Shown here piece after piece: positions 58,511-64,000 of a DNA stretch of 64,000 nt. The first letter of the stretch is position 1, and each line of letters begins with the position of its first letter. The stretch is from JACVRW01 sp963728495 (GTDB taxonomy: Bacteria > Actinomycetota > Thermoleophilia > Solirubrobacterales > Thermoleophilaceae). The translations under genes and the position numbers were made by a program. Location: NCBI GenBank assembly GCA_963728495.1, contig CAVSKI010000002.1:7417-71416 (forward strand). The letters run 5' to 3'. The notes beneath the pieces are model-generated. The model was not told where the DNA came from. It made no database searches and saw nothing but the letters and a program-made list of their open reading frames with translations.

Positions 58511-58600
58511 TTGCTCGCCGCAGCCGTGCTGTACCTGTCAATGTCCCTCGACGGATTCATCGCGGGTCCCAACGAAAGCGATCTACATGGGGGCCTGGTG
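58511..58600 (+). pseudogene. DHFR/RibD-C family N-terminal remnant
   Basis: A TTG-started frame reads AAAVLYLSMSLDGFIAGPNE, nearly the same as the start of the gene at 54714-55313, then loses similarity. The remaining family domains are absent. It and the degenerate palindrome fill the 310-bp gap between the MMPL gene and the next DHFR-like gene; nothing else is recognised there. Confidence 0.6.
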
Positions 58601-58749
58601 GGGGCCGTTGTTCGTGCTACGACGTCGCGGGCAGGTCCATGCGCAAGCTGCAGAACCTGGGTCGGCGATGACCCGAATGCCGCGACCAACCTCCGTTGCC
58701 GCACCACCTGCGAGAACTGACCCCGCCGATTACCAAAGGAGCACTAGCC

Positions 58750-59382
58750 ATGTCACTCGCCCGCGTCCAAAACTTCGCCATCTCACTCGACGGCTTCGGC
58801 ACCGGTGAGGGCCAAAGCGCCGACGCACATTTCGGTCACGCCGGGGATAGGCTGCACCAATGGATGTTCGCCACCCGGTCGTGGGAGCCCGGTGGTAGCG
58901 GCGGCATCGACGACGCCTTCGCGCAGCTGTTCGATCCTGGGATCGGCGCCGAGATCATGGGTGCCGGGAAGTGGGGCCACCCCGGATGGCACGAGGACCC
59001 GGAGTGGAAGGGCGCATGGGGTCCCAACCCGCCCTTCCACACGCCCGTCTTCATCCTCACCCATCACACGCGCCCGTCGATCGAGATGGAGGGCGGCACC
59101 ACGTTCCACTTCATCGACGCTTCGCCTGCCGAGGCGCTCGAGACGGCCCGCGAGGCGGCGGACGGCAAGGACGTACGCCTCGGCGGAGGTCCCACCATGA
59201 TCCGCGAATTCCTTGCTGCCGGGCTCGTCGACCACATGCACACTGTGGTGGTCCCGATCCTGCTCGGCCGAGGCGTACGCCTCTGGGACGGACTGGAGGG
59301 CCTCGAGAAGGACTACGAGATCGAGGCCGCCTCCTCGCCCAGCGGAGTCACGCACGTGACGTTCACCCGTGCGGGTGTCTGA
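58750..59382 (+). CDS. Dihydrofolate reductase/RibD-C family protein (copy 2)
   Basis: 210 residues from ATG 58750, with AAAGGAG upstream. VQNFAISLDGFGTGEGQSAD, then AEIMGAGKWG, PVFILTHHTRPSIEMEGGTT, the Gly loop VRLGGGPTMIREFLAAGLVD and TVVVPILLGRGVRLWDGL. It is more distant from the 54714 gene than the remnant at 58511 is. Substrate unknown. It is convergent with the LuxR-GAF copy 2 (15 bp between stops). Confidence 0.9.
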   Translation: MSLARVQNFAISLDGFGTGEGQSADAHFGHAGDRLHQWMFATRSWEPGGSGGIDDAFAQLFDPGIGAEIMGAGKWGHPGWHEDPEWKGAWGPNPPFHTPVFILTHHTRPSIEMEGGTTFHFIDASPAEALETAREAADGKDVRLGGGPTMIREFLAAGLVDHMHTVVVPILLGRGVRLWDGLEGLEKDYEIEAASSPSGVTHVTFTRAGV

Positions 59383-59396
59383 ACCGCCTCGGTCGC

Positions 59397-60425
59397 TCAG
59401 GCCGGGGGCCGCGGCGCGGTCAGGCGCGGTGCGTGATGATCGAAGAACAGGCGCGCGACCAGCTCGCCACGCGTTCTCACTCCCGTCTTCTCGAAGATCG
59501 CCTTGAGGTGGTCCTGGACCGTCCAGGTCGAGAGGTGTAAGCGGCTCGCGATCTCGCTCGTGTCGAAGCCCTGAGCGACGAGCTGGGTGACGGCACGCTC
59601 GCGCTCCGTGAGGCCGTACGCAGCCGCGGCGAGCGGCGCCAGCTCGGGCGTGCTGGCGGGCTCGACGATCACGGCAACGCGTGCATCGGAGCCCTCGCCG
59701 AGCGCCGATCCGTGCACGACCAACCACGTCCCAGCCGGGGTCCTTACGCGGGCGAGCGCTTCGGCGCCGGTGTCCGCGTCGGCTGCGCGAGCCCGGCTGG
59801 CGACCGCGTTGACCACGCCGGGAAGCCTCTTGATCGTCGCGCTCCCGCTGGTCTCAGCCAGCCAAGCCTCGGCGGTTGGGTTGGCCATCGCGATCGAGTT
59901 GTCGGGTTCGAGCACGAGGACTCCGACCGGCTCGCGAAGGTCCGCCTCGGCGCCCGGGCGCGGTCCTCGCACCGTGATGCGACGCAGGCCCTCGCCAAGC
60001 TGGCGCGAGACGGCGGCGACGGTGTCGGCCTCGGTCTGGGTGAACGCCGGCACGTCGGACCCGCGCAGCAGGGAGAGCGCACCCCAGGCGACCGATTCGG
60101 CGACGAGCGCCGCCCGCAGCTCGTCGCCCAAGCCGCTCGGTTGTCTCAGCTCACGGTGGCGCAGGCTGCGGTCGAGGTCGCCCCCGGTCGCCTGGCTCAA
60201 GGTCGCGGCGGGTTGCGGCGCTTGCGCGAGGGCCGGGAACTTGTTGAAGTCCTGCTCCCCGACCTCGATCTCGGCCATCCGCGCCATCGCCTCGGGCGGC
60301 AGGCCGTTCTCGACCACCTCGCCGGTCGGCAGCATGGTCGCGGGGTCGAGCGTCAGCACGCAGAAGCCGTCGGACGGGACCGCGCTCCGCAGGACGCGCA
60401 CGGCGTCGTGCGAGTAGCGACGCAC
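59397..60425 (-). CDS. LuxR-family regulator with GAF domain (copy 2)
   Basis: 342 residues from GTG 60425. Same plan as copy 1: GAF-like FCVLTLDPATMLPTGEVVENG and TGGDLDRSLRHRELRQPSG, a PAS-like middle (VLVLEPDNSIAMANPTAEAW), and C-terminal HTH (LTERERAVTQLVAQGFDTSE, HLSTWTVQDHLKAIFEKTGV). The similarity to copy 1 continues upstream of the GTG (SLREDLLWLSETSED) up to a stop, without ATG or GTG, so about 25 N-terminal residues may be lost or started unconventionally; a run of six A's lies at that stop. Confidence 0.83.
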   Translation of the reverse strand: MRRYSHDAVRVLRSAVPSDGFCVLTLDPATMLPTGEVVENGLPPEAMARMAEIEVGEQDFNKFPALAQAPQPAATLSQATGGDLDRSLRHRELRQPSGLGDELRAALVAESVAWGALSLLRGSDVPAFTQTEADTVAAVSRQLGEGLRRITVRGPRPGAEADLREPVGVLVLEPDNSIAMANPTAEAWLAETSGSATIKRLPGVVNAVASRARAADADTGAEALARVRTPAGTWLVVHGSALGEGSDARVAVIVEPASTPELAPLAAAAYGLTERERAVTQLVAQGFDTSEIASRLHLSTWTVQDHLKAIFEKTGVRTRGELVARLFFDHHAPRLTAPRPPA

Positions 60426-60562
60426 GTCCTCGCTGGTCTCGGAGAGCCAGAGCAGATCCTCGCGAAGGGATGCAATCGACGGCGCCGACGTACCGGTTTT
60501 TTACCCGAAGAGCGTCCCGGTGGAACCTCGAACATCCCTGCCGGTGCCCTGGTCGAAGGTCG

Positions 60563-60585
60563 AGAACCCAGGATCCTGGGATGGT
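60563..60585. repeat. Palindromic repeat CCCAGGATCCTGGG, copy 2
   Basis: Identical over 23 bp to 55404-55426 (core 60567-60580). It lies between the LuxR-GAF copy 2 start (60425) and the broken DHFR-like gene (60644). Confidence 0.65.
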
Positions 60586-60643
60586 GCCAGCGGCCCGTCC
60601 CCCGTAGAAACGTGTCAATGGAGCACGACCGACAGGAGGCGTG

Positions 60644-61008
60644 GTGGCAAAGCTGCTCTCGGCACCTCTGAACGAGATCCCGGAGGTGGTCTTCTCGAAG
60701 ACCCTCGAGCGGGCCGATTGGCCCGAGACCAGGATCGCCGGCGGCGAGCTCGTCCAGGAGGTCGCCGCGCTCAAGGGGAGTCGGGTGGCGAGCTGATGGC
60801 CCACGCGGGAGCCTCGTTCGCCCGGTCGCTGATCCGCGAGCGGCTGGTCGATGAGTACCGGCTCGCGCTGCACCCGCTCGCTCGGGGGTCGGGGCTGTCG
60901 CTGTGGCCGGAGTCGGCGGAGCCGCTGCGCCGGGAGCTGGCGGACGTGCGCAGGTTCGACTCGGGGCGGATCTTCCACACCTACCGCAACGCGGGTCCCG
61001 GCGGATGA
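60644..61008 (+). pseudogene. Truncated, frameshifted DHFR/RibD-C family gene
   Basis: The C-terminal two thirds of the family are readable in two frames: LNEIPEVVFSKTLERADWPE to EVAALKG, then a shift into GGELMAHAGASFARSLIRER, VDEYRLALHPLA and VRRFDSGRIFHTY. The break is at AAGGGGAG, where one more G would restore the frame. The N-terminal ISLDG part is absent, although AGGAGG and a GTG at 60644 could still start translation. The stop overlaps the next gene as ATGA. Confidence 0.7.
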
Positions 61009-61421
61009 CCGAACGGGTCCTCGACTCCGCCCGGGCGGACCGGGTCGCGATCGTCCGGCGAGCGCTGACCGCGTTTCTGGATGACGACCTCGACGCGGCG
61101 CTCGCGCTCGCGAGCCCCGAGATAGTGGCCGTGCGCATGCCCCCGCTTCCCGACGCGCAGGTGTACCGCGGGCGTGAGGGAGTCCTCGAGATGTGGTCGG
61201 ACTGGACAGCCGAGTTCGAGGAGTTCGAGATGACCGTGGACGCCCTCGCCGAGGTCGGCGGCCGGGTGATCGGGGAGGTGATCCAACGCGGGACCGGAAG
61301 GGCGAGCGGCGTGAAGGTCGAGGGACGATTCTGGCTTGTCTACACGCTGGCGGGCAGCCTGATTGTCCGTCTCGAGGTGTTCGCCAGCGAGTCCCAGGCG
61401 CGGAAGATCGCCGGCTCCTGA
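61005..61421 (+). CDS. SnoaL/NTF2-like protein
   Basis: 138 residues from ATG 61005 (ATGA overlap with the broken DHFR-like gene). NTF2 fold: IVRRALTAFLDDDLDAALAL, VYRGREGVLEMWSDWTAEFE, KVEGRFWLVYTLAGSLIVRLEVF. Active-site residues cannot be assigned. It is distinct from, but of the same fold as, the protein at 53227. Confidence 0.85.
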   Translation: MTERVLDSARADRVAIVRRALTAFLDDDLDAALALASPEIVAVRMPPLPDAQVYRGREGVLEMWSDWTAEFEEFEMTVDALAEVGGRVIGEVIQRGTGRASGVKVEGRFWLVYTLAGSLIVRLEVFASESQARKIAGS

Positions 61422-61544
61422 ACGATGCCGCGGTGGGACAAGCGACGGCCGATCGACGACGAGATCAACCGGCTCGAGCCCGTGCTCCGTCGCATCGAGG
61501 GGGGCCCACCGTCCAACTCGGGGCCTCAACACCTGGAGGAAGAG

Positions 61545-61909
61545 ATGAACGACTCAGCAACAATCGGCATGGGGAGCCCGGGCAACACCAGCGCCAGCAA
61601 TCCCGACCCTGCCCGCCACTTTGTCGAGATGGTCCTCGTCATGCTCGCCGGGATGGGTGTCCTCAGCGGGCTGGCTACGCTGCTTCTCTCGGCGGCGGGC
61701 AGCAGCCTCTCTGACCTCTCCGGGGGCTTCCGGGTTGCGCCGTGGGTCTGAACATGACTGTCCCCGATGGTCCTCTGGATGGCCTACCGCGACCAAGAGC
61801 GGCGGCCCGCAACATCGAGATGGCGGCGGCGATGATCGTGCCGTCGATCATCGCCGCGATGCTCGGTGTGATGCTCTGGCGCTACGACGAGTACGCCCAA
61901 TCCCACTAG
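61545..61909 (+). pseudogene. Small membrane protein, multiply frameshifted
   Basis: ATG 61545 follows GGAGGAAGAG. The first frame gives a soluble start and one helix (VEMVLVMLAGMGVLSGLATL); a second frame reads MTVPMVLWMAYRDQERRP after removing one base near 61764; a third gives NIEMAAAMIVPSIIAAMLGV up to TAG 61909. Together they resemble a four-helix actinobacterial membrane protein of unknown function with an MTVPM and AEMAAAM pattern. At least two indels break it. A longer upstream start at 61425 is possible. Confidence 0.55.
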
Positions 61910-62032
61910 TGGTTGCCGCGGCGGATCGGCAGCGCGCTTGCGAAGCGCGAGGACGCATCGCCGAGCCGACGACGAAGGGTTGCCGGCCCGCCATCTCGAC
62001 ATCGGCTGGCTCGTCGGATCTTTAGTCCTCGC

Positions 62033-62215
62033 CTATCCGGCGGGCGGAGGGGACGTGGAAGACTCGAGCTCCTCGCTGCGCGGCCGTCCGCGGAGCGGCC
62101 TCAGGTCGACTCCGCACATCATGCACTCCACCGCTTGGTCCGGCACACGCTCACCGCATTGGGGACAGCGCTCCTCGGCCTCGTCGTTACTACGTTTGCG
62201 TGCGAACAGTCGCAT
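62033..62215 (-). CDS. Small zinc-ribbon protein
   Basis: 60 residues with a perfect AGGAGG four bases before ATG 62215. Basic N-terminus (MRLFARKR), then a CxxC-x10-CxxC zinc ribbon: Cys17, Cys20, Cys31 and Cys34 (CPQCGERVPDQAVECMMCG), and a low-complexity tail. Likely a single zinc knuckle; no partner domain. It follows the broken GlsB-like gene on the same strand. Confidence 0.75.
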   Translation of the reverse strand: MRLFARKRSNDEAEERCPQCGERVPDQAVECMMCGVDLRPLRGRPRSEELESSTSPPPAG

Positions 62216-62223
62216 CGGTCCTC

Positions 62224-62589
62224 CTAGTCGTGTGTGCGGGAGCCGCCAACTCGCGGGTCAAGCTCCTCACCAGTTCCGGTCAAGCGGCTCGCTTTCCCCG
62301 CCGGCGTGCGCGGCCCTGTGATCTCGCGGCGTCCCGCGTGCATTACCGGCTCGAAGCAGACGAGCGCGAGCACCGCGCCGCCGATGGCGATCAGCCTGGT
62401 GCCCGTGTGGAAAAGTCCTCGATCGACCCGACGCCAGCAGCCACTGCCACGAGGCCGACCAGGAGCGCGCCGACCACAGCGATCGTGCAGCTCGCGGCCA
62501 GCCCATCACGCCGCTCGCCGCCACGCCGGACGCTTGCTCCGCATCACCGCGGTCGCCAGCCCCAGCGCGATCCAGCCGAGAACTGCCAT
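62224..62589 (-). pseudogene. GlsB/YeaQ/YmgE-like membrane protein, frameshifted
   Basis: Three frames piece together a three-helix protein: AVLGWIALGLATAVMRSKRP from ATG 62589, GLAASCTIAVVGALLVGLVA, then GTRLIAIGGAVLALVCFEPV, ending at TAG 62224. The second break is at a TTTT run where one more T would restore frame, giving an EDFFHTGTRLIAI-like join typical of the family. Function of the family is unknown (stress-induced membrane proteins). Confidence 0.5.
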
Positions 62590-62786
62590 CGTCGCCGCCT
62601 TTCGTCGTTGCCTGACGCAATGGTCGGCCAGGCAAGCGCGCGCGCCAATGGGTACTGCTATGTACTCGCTCTCTTTGCACGCAGCACACCGACCGGCATC
62701 CCGGCTCGGGATGGCTAAAAGGCACATCTCGCGGTGCACGAAGACTCATCGGCCGCGCCCGGCGATGAACCCCGGCCGTCGCGGAC

Positions 62787-63163
62787 TCAGCGCTTCGCGA
62801 GCGCGGGGCCGACGAGCCTTCGGACGGTGGCGCAGCTCGAGCGGCTGGCCGACGGGTCGCGCGCTAGCAGTGCGAAGCTGACCCGAATCTGGAGCGGCTC
62901 CGCTCGGGTGGCACGAGGTCGAGTGTCCGCAGGGCTAGTCAACGCGGTATCGCGCAGCTCTGGGACGGCGTCTCGGAGTTCTCGCAGCGACGCTTCGATG
63001 CACCCGAGCGAGGCGGCCAACGCGGTGCGGAGCGCCACGAGCTCGCCGCGGCCCGAAGCCCCTGCGCCGCCTCGAGCAGCGAACAGGCCTGGTCGTAGAG
63101 CTCGATCGCACGATCACGCTCGGCGGCGCGCAACGGAGGTCGTCTGCGCGCGGAGCCTCGCAA
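62787..63163 (-). pseudogene. Hypothetical coiled-coil protein, frameshifted
   Basis: Two overlapping frames appear to form one protein: ERDRAIELYDQACSLLEAAQ from the first, then ELVALRTALAASLGCIEASL and RELRDAVPELRDT from the second, broken at a GCGGCG run near 63045. Helical and charged, without a known domain. The 230 bp between here and the histidine kinase start at 63397 hold nothing recognised. Confidence 0.35.
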
Positions 63164-63396
63164 GGCCGGCTACGGACGCCAACGGGCCCCTCGTGCAGCC
63201 GGCACGTGTCCACCGTCGCGAGGCTCTGCGAATGTGTGGTAGTACCCATCGTCAAGGCCAGCTTTTCAGCGAAGCTTGGCCGATGCGGTCCCTCAGACCA
63301 CACCAGATGCGCACGCCCTCGCGACGGCGCTTCCGGCAACTCGGCGACGGCGCGTTCGGCTTGAGCATCCGGGATAGGCTCGACAGTGTCGAGCCC

Positions 63397-64000
63397 ATGA
63401 CTTCGACACCGCCCGCCACACGCTCGTCACTGGACGCCCGCTCCACGCGCGCCCCATCGGACAGCGGGGTGACGCCGGCGGAGACAACGCGACGGCACCC
63501 GATGTCGTTGCTGTGGTGGGTCTTCCTCGCGAACGGGGCCGTGCTCCTCCTCGCGCTTCTCCTCCTGGCCTTCACGCCGATCGAGATCCACGCGCCGATC
63601 GAGATCGACCAGCTCGCGCTGCTCGTTACCGGGTTCGTCGTGCTGGTCGGCTTGGATTTCGTCCTGTTGCGACGGGTTCTGTCCCCCTTGTTCAGGCTCA
63701 CGGAGGTAATGAGCTCGATCGACCCCGACCGGCCGGGCCGACGGCTGTCGGGAGTCGATCCCCGTAGCGCTGAGGGCCAGGCTATGGCCCGCGCCTTCAA
63801 CTCCATGCTCGACCGGCTGGAGAACGCCCGGCACGAGGCGGCACGGACAGCGCTTGCGGCACAGGAGGCCGAGCGGCTGCGCGTCGCGCGTGAGCTCCAC
63901 GACGAGATCGGCCAGACCCTCACGGCCGTCACGATCCAGGCCGAGCGCGCGGCGGACGGCGATCCTGCGCAGGCGCCTCACGCCCTCCGCGGGGTGGCGG
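63397..64000 (+). CDS. Sensor histidine kinase, partial (runs off the window)
   Basis: 201 codons from ATG 63397 with no stop before the edge; ATG 63502 is an alternative start. A soluble tail of 35 residues is followed by helix 1 (LWWVFLANGAVLLLALLLLA), a short loop, helix 2 (LALLVTGFVVLVGLDFVLL), a HAMP segment (RRVLSPLFRLTEVMSSID) and a HisKA_3 motif with the phospho-acceptor His in VARELHDEIGQTLTAVTIQA. The HATPase domain must lie beyond the window. NarX/DesK-type kinases pair with NarL-type regulators; a partner would be expected just downstream. Confidence 0.85.
   Translation, partial: MTSTPPATRSSLDARSTRAPSDSGVTPAETTRRHPMSLLWWVFLANGAVLLLALLLLAFTPIEIHAPIEIDQLALLVTGFVVLVGLDFVLLRRVLSPLFRLTEVMSSIDPDRPGRRLSGVDPRSAEGQAMARAFNSMLDRLENARHEAARTALAAQEAERLRVARELHDEIGQTLTAVTIQAERAADGDPAQAPHALRGVA

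Overview
The window looks like high-GC (estimated by eye at just under 70%) actinobacterial DNA. GTG/TTG starts are common, many stop/start pairs overlap as ATGA or GTGA, and the gene families (GDH180-type glutamate dehydrogenase, SHOCT-tailed proteins, DUF6325, GAP/Sap, YrhK, LAL-type LuxR regulators, DUF559 remnants) suggest the class Thermoleophilia (Solirubrobacterales-like). That placement is inferred from gene content, not from a marker gene. No tRNA, rRNA, CRISPR array, transposase or integrase was recognised.

Layout. 0-5 kb: frameshifted Na+/H+ antiporter, cupin, then a cytochrome c maturation operon (ccmE with a Cys instead of the classical His, ccmF, small CcmI-like protein) and an exported CHRD-like protein. 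5-11 kb: two paralogous secreted PQQ-type sugar dehydrogenases with PKD domains flanking secG, the second preceded by a DUF559 remnant read in the same frame. 11-19 kb: reverse-strand operon for a 1603-residue NAD-glutamate dehydrogenase, TldD and TldE, then a CBS protein. 19-24 kb: frameshifted TAP-like alpha/beta hydrolase, RsbW-like ATPase, histidine kinase and a receiver-only regulator.

24-52 kb is a stress/metabolism accessory region. It holds RDD, YihY/BrkB, three DUF6325 proteins, two SHOCT-tailed proteins, DUF389, ClC channel, GAP, YrhK, glutamate decarboxylase, a holin-like/phosphodiesterase membrane protein, tandem NarL-type response regulators, and a reverse operon zwf - GH15 - GMC oxidoreductase - NDH-2 - CPA2 antiporter. 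A large LAL (MalT-like) LuxR regulator is fused in frame to a class II glutamine amidotransferase. Eight perfect copies (plus one degenerate) of a 17-bp inverted repeat, TCAYCC-N5-GGRTGA, lie in the intergenic regions here. Most sit 21-23 bp upstream of a -10-like hexamer, and some of these hexamers end 7-9 nt before the start codon (leaderless). This is the best candidate for an undescribed regulon in the window.

52-64 kb: a Moco oxidoreductase and its flavin reductase partner, a CsoR-type operator in front of a SnoaL protein, and a duplicated and partly decayed cluster (two LuxR-GAF paralogues, two intact and two broken DHFR/RibD-like genes, two SnoaL-like genes, a methyltransferase, an MMPL transporter) with a CCCAGGATCCTGGG palindrome next to DHFR-like genes. 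Past 60.6 kb several small genes are frameshifted, and the window ends inside a second histidine kinase. Several frameshifts fall at short homopolymers, so uncorrected indels in the assembly are a real alternative to gene decay.
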